Source: CAZAAW01 sp964483325 (lineage in GTDB: Bacteria > Pseudomonadota > Alphaproteobacteria > Rhizobiales > Kaistiaceae). Taken from it: a DNA stretch of 57,137 nucleotides. Positions 7,923 through 15,895 of the stretch are shown piece after piece (position 1 is the first letter of the stretch; each line of letters begins with the position of its first letter). The stretch spans positions 1-57,137 of the forward strand of contig CAZAAW010000016.1 in NCBI GenBank assembly GCA_964483325.1, given 5' to 3'. Below the pieces are notes generated by a model that saw only the letters and a list, made by a program, of their open reading frames with translations, was not told the DNA's origin and made no database searches. Position numbers and translations under genes: made by a program.

Positions 7923-8714
7923 TTACCGGCCGTAGCGGGCAGTCATCCCGGCGCCGGCGCTGGCTTCATCCGACCGTGCGCCGTCGAGCGGTGCGATCTC
8001 CAGCCGCGTCGAGCTCTCGAACGCGCCGGGTACGAAAGCGCGGCTTGCTGGGTCGACGCCGGTCTGGCCGGCATGCCGCAGCACGCGGACATCGAGCAGC
8101 AGGCGCCGGTCGTCATTATAGACCTTCTCGCAATGGCGCTTGATGGCGAAGCGCCCGACCGGCTCCTCGCCATTGGTCAGCGGCAGGTCGGTGCAGGCCC
8201 AGCCGTCTCGGCCGTATCGCGTCATCAGCCGGTCGCCGAAGAGATAGGCCTGCCGGCGCTCATCGTCGCCGGCACGCGAATCGGTGATGATCCGCATGCC
8301 GCGGACCGTGCCGCCGTCGTCGAAGAGCAGCGACAGGACCACCGGGAATCCGGCCAGCTTGGTGCCGCTGTAGCGGTCGATCGCCGGTTCGTCCTCGCGG
8401 GCGCGGGCGATGTATTCCAGTTCGTCGTCGAAGTGGAACGTCACCTCGTGCAGGCCGTTGCCTGCCTCCGGCGGGCAGGTGGCGAAATCGGTCCAGCCCT
8501 TGAGCGGCAGCCCGGGCGGGCCGCCGTCCGTTCCGCAGGCGAAATCGGCATAGAGCCCGTCCGGCAGGGCGTCGGCCGCCATGCCGAGGCGAATGCCGGG
8601 GATGTCTCCCTGGCGCGGATCGGTGGCAGCGAAGGCGGGCAGGGAGGCGAGGCACAGCGCGCCGGCGAGGAACCCGGCGACGGCGCTGCGGCGCGAGTGA
8701 ACCGACATCGGCAT
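7923..8714 (-). CDS. secreted hypothetical protein in the PQQ dehydrogenase cluster
   Basis: The protein has 263 residues with an arginine-containing N-terminus and signal peptide (hydrophobic VAGFLAGALCLASLPAFA, cleavage near residue 29). The mature part has four cysteines (FACGTDG, FATCPPE, WACTDLP, RHCEKVY), suggesting two disulphides in the periplasm. I do not recognise the family. The start at 8714 follows AGGACGG at good spacing. It begins 9 bp after the cytochrome c gene, so it is almost certainly co-transcribed with the dehydrogenase and cytochrome. A role in maturation or partner binding is only an inference from position. Confidence 0.75.
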   Translation of the reverse strand: MPMSVHSRRSAVAGFLAGALCLASLPAFAATDPRQGDIPGIRLGMAADALPDGLYADFACGTDGGPPGLPLKGWTDFATCPPEAGNGLHEVTFHFDDELEYIARAREDEPAIDRYSGTKLAGFPVVLSLLFDDGGTVRGMRIITDSRAGDDERRQAYLFGDRLMTRYGRDGWACTDLPLTNGEEPVGRFAIKRHCEKVYNDDRRLLLDVRVLRHAGQTGVDPASRAFVPGAFESSTRLEIAPLDGARSDEASAGAGMTARYGR

Positions 8715-8723
8715 CGTCCCGTC

Positions 8724-9314
8724 CTATTGCTGGGCCTGATCGCGGAAACTGTCGCAGACGCGCGACTTGGAGGCGTAGAAGTCGACGCATTCCTGGTAGG
8801 TCGGCGCGCCGCGGCCTTTGAGATAGTAGGCAACGTAGTCGGCCACCGCGTTGATCTGCCGGTCGGAGAGATAGCCGAGCGGCGCCGGCGGCATCTCGTC
8901 GCCGAGGTCCGCGGCGGTCAGCCCGTTGCACGAGCCGTCGGTATAGGCGGTGCGTGCGTGATAGGGCATGCCGGCGCCGGGCCGGCCGCAGCGGACTGTC
9001 TCGGCAATCTGGTCCCGCGTCAGCTGCGTAGCGCGCAGCGACGGCGCGTTGCCACCATATTCGGAGGCGTTGCCGGCGCCGTCCCAGCCGTGACAGAACT
9101 GACAGCGGGCGGTGGTCTTGAAGACCGTCAGGCCGAGCGCCATCGTCGCCGCATCCGGCTGCTGTGCGTTGTCCGCAGCGGGTGGGCTTGCGGGATTGGC
9201 CGGCGGGGCAGGTGCCTGGGCTTCGGAAAGGGCGGTTCCCGCGGCGACGAGAACGGCGAACAGGACGAGGCGTGCCGGCATTGCCAGCCGGCCTGAAGCG
9301 CTTCTGTTTTTCAT
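8724..9314 (-). CDS. periplasmic c-type cytochrome, probable electron acceptor of the PQQ dehydrogenase
   Basis: This is a mono-haem cytochrome c of 196 residues. It has a signal peptide (about 1-33), an alanine/proline-rich linker (34-55), the haem-binding motif CQFCH at 71-75, and a candidate distal methionine in GAGMPYHA. The C-terminal helix LSDRQINAVADYVAYYLKGRG is typical of class I cytochromes c. Two extra cysteines lie near the C-terminus (QECVDF, SRVCDSF). The ATG at 9314 begins the signal peptide. It lies 86 bp downstream of the dehydrogenase and presumably carries its electrons to the respiratory chain. Confidence 0.88.
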   Translation of the reverse strand: MKNRSASGRLAMPARLVLFAVLVAAGTALSEAQAPAPPANPASPPAADNAQQPDAATMALGLTVFKTTARCQFCHGWDGAGNASEYGGNAPSLRATQLTRDQIAETVRCGRPGAGMPYHARTAYTDGSCNGLTAADLGDEMPPAPLGYLSDRQINAVADYVAYYLKGRGAPTYQECVDFYASKSRVCDSFRDQAQQ

Positions 9315-9400
9315 GATCGTCCGATGGTTGGGCGGCACGCGGTGCGGCGTGCCGCATTGACGGCGAGGGAGGCGAGGCGTGCTCGCCTCCCGCCTTTTCC

Positions 9401-11221
9401 TCAGAGCGAGAAGACGTAGAGCATCGACGTCGGCTCGAGCGCCTGGGTGGCTGCCTGGTTGCCGCGCCATGGGGCGGCCTGCAGCGCGCCGACCAGGATG
9501 GCGACATACTGCTTGTCGCCGATGGCGTAGCTCATTGGCGGCGCGTTGATGCCGCTGCCGACATTGATCTTCCACAGTTCCTTCATGCTGTCGGCGTCAT
9601 AGGCGCGGACCCATCCGTCCACTGTGGAGGTGAAGACGAGGCCGCCGCCGGTGGCGAGCATGCCGCCCCACATCGGATAGTCGGTCGGCACCTTGTGGAC
9701 GACCTTGCCGCTGGTCACGTCGACGGCGACGATGCTGCCGGTGAGATGGCTCGGCTTGATCTCGCCGGCGCCGGTAAAGCTGGTCGGCACTTTCCAGGTG
9801 CCGCCCTGCGCCACCGGCTTGTCCTGCTCGGCGGCATTGATCGTGCCGCAGCTTTCGATGGCCGGGATGTAGAGGCGCTGAAGCGTCGGATTATAGGCGG
9901 TGGGCTGCCAGTTCTTGCCGCCCATCGTGGTGGGGCAGACGTCCTCGGCGGCCGGCTTGCCGCGCAGGCCGAAGGTGCCGGGCGCATAGGCCTGGACGTC
10001 GGAATTCGGATCGTAGTCGACCGGCAGCCCGGTCTTCTCGTCGAGCCCGCTGGTCCAGTTGATCTTGTCGAGGAACGGCGTGCCGGAGACGAACTGCCCG
10101 GAGGCGCGGTCGAAGCGGTAGAAGAAGCCGTTGCGCGCCGCGTGTACCACCAGCTGCTGGCCGCCGGCACCGCCCAGGTCGATCAGCGGCGCTTCGCCGA
10201 TCTCGTCGAAATCGTGCGGGTCGTTGGGGACATACTGGAAGTACCACTTCATCTTGCCGCTATCGGCATCGAGCGCCAGCAGGCTCTCGGTATAGAGATT
10301 GCTGCCGGGCCGGTACTCGGGGTCGAAGTCCGGGCCCGGATTGGCCGTGCCCCAGTACAGCGTGTTGCTCGCCGGGTCGTAGGTGCCGTTGCCCCAGGTC
10401 GATCCGCCGCCCGTCTGCCAGGCGTCGTGGTCATCCTTCCAGGTCTCGAAGCCGGGTTCGCCGGGCGCGGGGACCGTGTGCATCAGCCAGGCCGTCTTGC
10501 CGGTCTTCAGGTCGGTCGCCGCCAGCCAGCCGCGCACGCCCTGTTCGGCGCCGCTCATGCCGGTGATCGCCATGTCCTTGATGACCAGCGGCGCGGCGGT
10601 GATCGTCTCGCCCTTGTCCGGGCTGGCGAGCTGCTGCTCCCAGACGGTCTCGCCGGTGGCGTCGTCGGTCAGGATGATGCGGCCGTCGAGCGTGTGCGAG
10701 ACGACCTTGTCGTTCCACAGGGCGGCGCCGCGATTGTCGATGTCGCAGCAGGTGACGCTGGCCGCCCATTCCTTGTCTACGGCGGGGTCCATCTTCCAGA
10801 TCGGCCGGGCGTAGCCGTCCTGGACGTTGACCTTGTAGACATCGCCCCAGCCGTCGGTGACATACATGAAGCCGTCATTGACGAGCGGCGTGCCCTCCAG
10901 GGCCGCGTGGCTGTAGGGTCCGCCGCCCGACAGGCCGCCGAGCGGCATGGTGAAGGCGACGTGCAGCTGCGCCACGTTCTGCGCCGTGATCTGGCCGAGT
11001 GGCGAGAAGCGGTGGCCGGAATAGTCGCGGTGATAGGTGAGCCAGTTCTGTGGCTCCGCGTCCGGCTTCAGCAGCCGGTCGGCGGTCACCGGCGGGGCGG
11101 CACCGAGCGTCGGGGTTTTGGCGGCATCCTGGGCAAAGGCTTGGCCGGCGAGCGAGGACAGGACCGTTCCGGCAAGCGCGGCGACAGCCAGGGCTTTCGC
11201 CCTGTTGCGCGAACTTGGCAT
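9401..11221 (-). CDS. PQQ-dependent alcohol dehydrogenase (methanol/ethanol family)
   Basis: This is a periplasmic quinoprotein of 606 residues with a signal peptide (to about residue 30) and the eight-bladed propeller typical of the family. Visible active-site features are the adjacent cysteines C158-C159 (TCCDI), the metal-ligand glutamate E226 (MSGAEQGVRGW), the asparagine N294 (GTANPGP), and catalytic D318 in LALDADSG with a second aspartate at D320. That DxD pattern is the one associated with lanthanide-using members of the family; calcium enzymes usually carry Ala or Ser at the second position. The ATG at 11221 has GGAG upstream. The substrate cannot be fixed from sequence. The cytochrome c downstream fits as electron acceptor. 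Confidence 0.92.
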   Translation of the reverse strand: MPSSRNRAKALAVAALAGTVLSSLAGQAFAQDAAKTPTLGAAPPVTADRLLKPDAEPQNWLTYHRDYSGHRFSPLGQITAQNVAQLHVAFTMPLGGLSGGGPYSHAALEGTPLVNDGFMYVTDGWGDVYKVNVQDGYARPIWKMDPAVDKEWAASVTCCDIDNRGAALWNDKVVSHTLDGRIILTDDATGETVWEQQLASPDKGETITAAPLVIKDMAITGMSGAEQGVRGWLAATDLKTGKTAWLMHTVPAPGEPGFETWKDDHDAWQTGGGSTWGNGTYDPASNTLYWGTANPGPDFDPEYRPGSNLYTESLLALDADSGKMKWYFQYVPNDPHDFDEIGEAPLIDLGGAGGQQLVVHAARNGFFYRFDRASGQFVSGTPFLDKINWTSGLDEKTGLPVDYDPNSDVQAYAPGTFGLRGKPAAEDVCPTTMGGKNWQPTAYNPTLQRLYIPAIESCGTINAAEQDKPVAQGGTWKVPTSFTGAGEIKPSHLTGSIVAVDVTSGKVVHKVPTDYPMWGGMLATGGGLVFTSTVDGWVRAYDADSMKELWKINVGSGINAPPMSYAIGDKQYVAILVGALQAAPWRGNQAATQALEPTSMLYVFSL

Positions 11222-11465
11222 GTGTTTTTCTCCAGCGGACAGGGAGCACGACCGCCCAGCAATGCTTCGCGTCTGTCCGCAGGCGGAAGCAACGCGCTGG
11301 CGTCCACGAGCCTCTTCCAAAAGGCCCGCGGGCTGTTGTCCCGTGTCGCGGCTGAATATGTCGCCTGCCTTACGACCGACAAGCCGGCGGCCCCTTCACG
11401 AAGCAGCGACTAGCTGTATCTTTGCAGTGAGGACCGTCCGTGGTTCATTCGGGGGCAGAGCATTG

Positions 11466-12305
11466 ATGACTGATCGATCGATCCGCGTCCTGACGCCTGC
11501 GGAAGTCGCCGTGCTTGTCGATTGGGCGCGCTTAGAGGGGTGGAACCCCGGCCTTCATGATGCGGCCGCCTTCCAGCCCGCCGATCCGGAGGGGTTTCTC
11601 GGGGCTTTCATTGCCGGGGAGATGGTCGCCGGCATCTCGGCCGTGGCTTACGGCAAGGACTACGGCTTTCTCGGCCTCTATATCTGCCGGCCGCAATGGC
11701 GTGGAGAGGGTCATGGACGGGCGGTCTGGGACGCCGGCATGGCAAGGCTCGCCGGCCGCACCATCGGTCTCGATGCCGTCCCGGCGCAGCAAGCGAACTA
11801 TGCGCGGATGGGGTTCGTCGCTGCCTACCGGACCGAGCGGTTCACGGGCCGCCTCGGCAATGCCTTTCGCCAGGACGGGCTGCGGATCGCCACGCCGACC
11901 AGCGCGGCAGATATTGCCGTTGTCGACCGGCGCGTCTTTCCGGCGGAGCGGCCGGCCTTCCTGCAGCACTGGATCGCCGCGCCGCATGTCGCGCTGGCGG
12001 CGACCGACGGCGATGCCGTGACCGGCTACGGCGTGGTCCGCCAGGCGATGGATGGCTGGCGCGTCGGGCCGCTGACGGCGCGGTCGGTCGACGACGCGGC
12101 GGCGCTGCTGGCCGCCCTTTCCGCCGCCTCCGGCGATGCCATCATCCATCTCGATGTGCCGGCCGAGGCCAGCGCCTTCGCCGAGCGCCTGCGCGACGCC
12201 GGCTTCACGACCAGCTTCGAAACGACGCGCATGTATCGCGGGCCGGCGCCGGACCTGTCGGCGCCCGAGCGGCTTTTTGCCATTACGACGCTCGAACTCG
12301 GCTGA
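11466..12305 (+). CDS. GNAT acetyltransferase with C-terminal YitH/HolE-like domain
   Basis: The 279-residue protein is a tandem acetyltransferase-type fold. Residues about 1-130 form a GNAT domain with cofactor loop CRPQWRGEGHGRAVW. The C-terminal half (from TSAADIAVVDRRVFPAERPAFL) matches the second GNAT-like domain seen in YitH-type proteins. The substrate is unknown. The ATG at 11466 is placed by the conserved start IRVLTPAEVAVLVDWARLEGWNPG. It is divergent from the PQQ dehydrogenase across a 244-bp intergenic region in which I saw no convincing operator. Confidence 0.85.
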   Translation: MTDRSIRVLTPAEVAVLVDWARLEGWNPGLHDAAAFQPADPEGFLGAFIAGEMVAGISAVAYGKDYGFLGLYICRPQWRGEGHGRAVWDAGMARLAGRTIGLDAVPAQQANYARMGFVAAYRTERFTGRLGNAFRQDGLRIATPTSAADIAVVDRRVFPAERPAFLQHWIAAPHVALAATDGDAVTGYGVVRQAMDGWRVGPLTARSVDDAAALLAALSAASGDAIIHLDVPAEASAFAERLRDAGFTTSFETTRMYRGPAPDLSAPERLFAITTLELG

Positions 12306-12336
12306 GACGGGCCGAAGGCCTGACCGCGTCTGCCGA

Positions 12337-13392
12337 TCAGCCCTCTGGCTGCCCCGTCACCGACGGGACGGTGCCGAGCGTCAGCCCCTCGAGGTCGGTA
12401 CCCGGATGGGTGACGATCATCGTGCCGTCGGCGATGCCGACGACGAAATCGCCGACATTGGCCTCCTCCGGGTCGGCCCCGCCGGCCTCGTCGACAAGCG
12501 TGGCGTACCAGTCGGCCAGGACATCGGCGGCGTAATGCTGCACGACGTGGAACGCATCGATGACGGGGAAGAAGTCCGTGACGCGCGCCTGCAGCGTTCC
12601 GGCTGGCCGGCCCTGGGGGTCGAGCGTCAGCGTGCCGGTCGCCTCGGCCGATAAGAGGCCCCACTGCACGGCCAGCTTCGTCACGTCGAGCGAGCCGCCA
12701 GCGCCGTTCCAGGCGGCGAGAGCGCTTGCCAGATTGAGCGTCGGCAGGTCCTTGTCGATCGTCATCTCCGCCGAGAAGGTCGGGATGGTGTCGCCGAGCG
12801 GCCCGGCCGACCAGACGGGAACCTTGGCCGCCTCGACATCGACAAGCAGGGTCGATCCGCTCGGCACGGCGGCATCGCCGGCGGCGCGGGTCAGCTGCAG
12901 CCGGAGCTGCTTGGCGGTGATCGGCGCGGCGTCGCCCTCGGCGAGGGTGAGACCGACGATATCGGCAACGGCGCTGGTGACGCGTCCGCTGTCGTCGCGC
13001 TGCAGGACCAGCCGCGTCGTATCGGATTTGAGCGTGGCGGTGTGGTCGGCGCCGGCAAGGCGGTATTGCAGCGTCTGGTCGCCGCTTGCCTGGAGCGTCA
13101 TCTGGCCGGTTTCGCCGCCGGCGATGACGAGGCGCGGCGCCGTCAGCTTCCACGCCGCCGCATCGGCCGGAGCCGCGATGCTGGCATTTTCCAGAGCGAT
13201 CGATCCGTCGTCGGTGGCCGCGGCCGCATCGTAGCTGACCTCGTAGCCGCCGCCGCGGATCGTCGCGGCATAGGCGTCGGCCCTGGTGTTGAGCTCCTGC
13301 GTGGCGAGATAGTTGCGCAGCATGAAGCCGCCTACCGCGAGGATGAGAAGGACGACGACACCGAGGACGATAAGCGGCAGGGGCTTGCGCAT
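12337..13392 (-). CDS. DUF2125-domain envelope protein
   Basis: The 351-residue protein has an N-terminal membrane anchor or uncleaved signal (PLPLIVLGVVVLLILAVGGFML) followed by a long beta-rich periplasmic domain. The C-terminal block WGLLSAEATGTLTLDPQGRPAGTLQARVTDF is the hallmark of DUF2125, a Rhizobiales-enriched family of unknown function. The ATG at 13392 opens the transmembrane segment directly. It is convergent with the acetyltransferase and lies 77 bp downstream of the nuclease-fold gene on the same strand. Confidence 0.85.
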   Translation of the reverse strand: MRKPLPLIVLGVVVLLILAVGGFMLRNYLATQELNTRADAYAATIRGGGYEVSYDAAAATDDGSIALENASIAAPADAAAWKLTAPRLVIAGGETGQMTLQASGDQTLQYRLAGADHTATLKSDTTRLVLQRDDSGRVTSAVADIVGLTLAEGDAAPITAKQLRLQLTRAAGDAAVPSGSTLLVDVEAAKVPVWSAGPLGDTIPTFSAEMTIDKDLPTLNLASALAAWNGAGGSLDVTKLAVQWGLLSAEATGTLTLDPQGRPAGTLQARVTDFFPVIDAFHVVQHYAADVLADWYATLVDEAGGADPEEANVGDFVVGIADGTMIVTHPGTDLEGLTLGTVPSVTGQPEG

Positions 13393-13469
13393 GGCCGTTC
13401 TTGGTCAGCTCCGTTGGGCGAAAATCGAGGGAGGCGCAGGGCAGGTGCCCGGCAGGACAGGACGGCGGA

Positions 13470-14735
13470 CTAGTACGGGCTGGCCGGCGGCTTGTAGGGA
13501 TAGCGCAGGACGACGACCTCGTCAGGCTTCCAGGTTATCGCCTGATTATAAGCGAAGACCAGCTTCGGCGCTGCGTCGTCGGTCTGCGGCACCTCGCTGA
13601 TGGCGATGACCTGCTTGCCGAGACCTTCGACGAAGGTGACGCTGGCGAGGATGTCGGAGGGGATGACGAAGGCGTCCTGCTCGGCAAGCGCCTCGATGCG
13701 GTAGACGTCGACGCCGTTGATCGTCGCAATATAGGTGGGCGCCGTGATGTCGTCCTTGTGCGTCACCTCGGCGGGCGGCAGTACCTCCCCTTCCGGTACG
13801 GCGGCGTCGCGGGTCCATTCGGAGATCCAGGGCGGATCGCCGGCGCCGCGCACGATGAGGACCGGCACGCGGCCGGCATCGCGGATCGGCTGCGCGGCAT
13901 CGGCAAGGGCGGACAGGAAGGTTGCCGCGTCCGGCGTCTCGACTACCCGGCGCGGCTGCGTCAGCAGCGACTGCCAGATATAGGTCGCGGCCATGGCCCG
14001 GGCCTGCCCGACAACGCCGCGGCGCCAGTCGGCGAGGCCGGTCGCCTGATCCATCCAGTTGAGAACGTCACCGGCGATGGTGCCGAACAGGAAGCCGTCC
14101 TTGATCTCGTCGATGACGATCTGGCGCGGCGCGGCGTCGGCGGCGTCACCCCGGCCGGCCTGCACGCCGGTGAAGATGTCGAGCCCGGCATTGTCGCCGG
14201 TCAGCGCCGCCTCGACCGTCGCGCGCGCCGCCGCCTGCTGCCGCTCGGTGATCACCCTGGCGATCGCCGCCATGTCGTCCCGGTATGTCCAGGGCTCGAT
14301 GAAATTGCTCTCCCAGATGCCCTTGCGGGCGGTGCGCGCCTCGTCCTCGGCGGCGTTGTAATCCGAGGTCTGGTCGCGCAGGGCGACGGCGAAGCCGTTG
14401 CGCACGGCATCGAGCGCCACATCCAGCCCGCCGAGGTCGCAGCGTGCCCAGATGCCGCGATCGCCGTCGCTGCCGCCTGTCTCGGTGCAGACCATCGGCT
14501 GCACGGAGACCAGGGTCTGCATCGACCGGATGGCCGCGGTGCCGCAGCTCCACGGCTTGCCGTTGACGTAGCAGTATTGATGGAACTCGACCGAATCGAT
14601 GCCGTACAGCCGCACCTTCTGGCCGTTGATGGACAGGATGTCGCCGTCGAGCACCGTCGCCATCCCGGCGATCTCGGCGAAGGCAGGCCCCGCGGCCAGA
14701 AAGGAAATGGCGGCGGCCAGCAGCGTTCTGCGCAT
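13470..14735 (-). CDS. secreted thermonuclease (SNase)-like protein with long C-terminal extension
   Basis: The 421-residue protein has a signal peptide (MRRTLLAAAISFLAAGPAFA). A staphylococcal-nuclease-like domain follows at roughly 25-150: TVLDGDILSINGQKVRLYGIDSVE, with the R of VRLYGID and the E of DSVE in place, and ALDAVRNGFAVAL supplying the second arginine region. The rest (about 170-421) is a separate extension of unknown role, rich in short alpha/beta segments. Activity on nucleic acid is possible but not shown, since many such periplasmic SNase-like proteins are uncharacterised. The ATG at 14735 is fixed by the signal peptide. It is divergent from the creatininase gene. Confidence 0.8.
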   Translation of the reverse strand: MRRTLLAAAISFLAAGPAFAEIAGMATVLDGDILSINGQKVRLYGIDSVEFHQYCYVNGKPWSCGTAAIRSMQTLVSVQPMVCTETGGSDGDRGIWARCDLGGLDVALDAVRNGFAVALRDQTSDYNAAEDEARTARKGIWESNFIEPWTYRDDMAAIARVITERQQAAARATVEAALTGDNAGLDIFTGVQAGRGDAADAAPRQIVIDEIKDGFLFGTIAGDVLNWMDQATGLADWRRGVVGQARAMAATYIWQSLLTQPRRVVETPDAATFLSALADAAQPIRDAGRVPVLIVRGAGDPPWISEWTRDAAVPEGEVLPPAEVTHKDDITAPTYIATINGVDVYRIEALAEQDAFVIPSDILASVTFVEGLGKQVIAISEVPQTDDAAPKLVFAYNQAITWKPDEVVVLRYPYKPPASPY

Positions 14736-14884
14736 CGGTGCGACGTCCCCCTCGTTTTGTCCGGCGGACTTTAAAAGCCCGCTCCGGCAGCGGCAAGGTA
14801 TCCTTCCGACCGCGTTGCAGCATGATTGCCGATCGGCGCCCGCCGGCCTAAGTCTTGCCGGCGCCGCCCGCAGAAGACGAGACG

Positions 14885-15694
14885 ATGATGCTTCCCCGCC
14901 GCTACTGGCATGAGATGACGACAACGGATTTCCGCGACGGCGATACGTCGTCCTGGATAGCCGTCGTTCCGGTCTGCGCCATTGAGCAGCACGGGCCGCA
15001 TCTTCCGGTCTATACCGACACCTGCATCGCCGAAGGCATGATCCGGCGGACGCTGGAGCTTCTGCCCGCCGACCTGCCGGTGACCTTCCTGCCGGTGCAG
15101 GCGATCGGCAAGTCGAACGAGCACATCTCCTCGCCGGGCACGTTGACGATCGGCTGGCGGACGCTCGTCGATGCCTGGGTCGATATCGGCGACAGCGTTC
15201 ACCGCGCCGGCGTCGAGAAGCTGATCTTCATCAATTCGCATGGCGGCAACGTGCCGATCCTCGACATCGTCGCCCGCGAATTGCGCATCCGCCACGACAT
15301 GCTGGTGGTGGCGACGGCCTGGTCGCGCTTCGGCTATCCGCAGGGGCTGTTCGCGCCCGAGGAAGCCATCTACGGGATCCATGGCGGCGACATGGAAACG
15401 TCGGTGATGCTGCACCTTCGTCCCGATTTGGTGCGCATGGACAAGGCGGAGGATTTCCGCTCGGCGCAGCTGGATTTCATCGACGCGTTCAAGCACCTGC
15501 GCGGCCATGGCCCGGCGCAGTTCGGCTGGAAGGCGCAGGACCTGAACCCTGCCGGGGCGGTCGGCAACGCTTCCGCGGCCAGTGCCGATAAGGGCCGGGC
15601 CGTCACCGACCACCAGGCCGCCGCCTTCGTCGAGCTGTGCCGCGACGTCGAGGCTTTCGACGTCAATCGGCTCTGGGTGCCGACGGGCGAATAG
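14885..15694 (+). CDS. creatininase-family amidohydrolase
   Basis: This is a metal-dependent amidohydrolase of the creatininase/FAPy deformylase/mycofactocin-MftE superfamily, 269 residues. Metal-site motifs are visible: VCAIEQHGPHLPVYTD (Glu, His, Asp ligands), FINSHGGN, and GGDMETS with the last Glu ligand. The substrate is not determined by sequence; members hydrolyse creatinine or other cyclic or formyl amides. I chose the first of two ATGs at 14885, preceded by GAAGACGAG. The gene lies 201 bp upstream of a complete oligopeptide-type ABC importer on the same strand. It therefore may act on the imported compound (inference). Confidence 0.85.
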   Translation: MMLPRRYWHEMTTTDFRDGDTSSWIAVVPVCAIEQHGPHLPVYTDTCIAEGMIRRTLELLPADLPVTFLPVQAIGKSNEHISSPGTLTIGWRTLVDAWVDIGDSVHRAGVEKLIFINSHGGNVPILDIVARELRIRHDMLVVATAWSRFGYPQGLFAPEEAIYGIHGGDMETSVMLHLRPDLVRMDKAEDFRSAQLDFIDAFKHLRGHGPAQFGWKAQDLNPAGAVGNASAASADKGRAVTDHQAAAFVELCRDVEAFDVNRLWVPTGE

Positions 15695-15895
15695 GCAGCC
15701 AAGTCATCAGTTTAGCTGACGGGTCGGCGCGGCGGGCAGCGCCCGTGTCGATTCCGACCATCCGGTAAAAATCCGCTTGCCAAGCCCTGCCGCCTCGGCT
15801 TCGACTAAGGCAGTGCCTTCGGCGGGCGAGGGGGGACTTTATCCGGCCGAGGGAAGGAAGGCGCTGGTCCAACCTGCTTCCCAACGGAGGAATGC

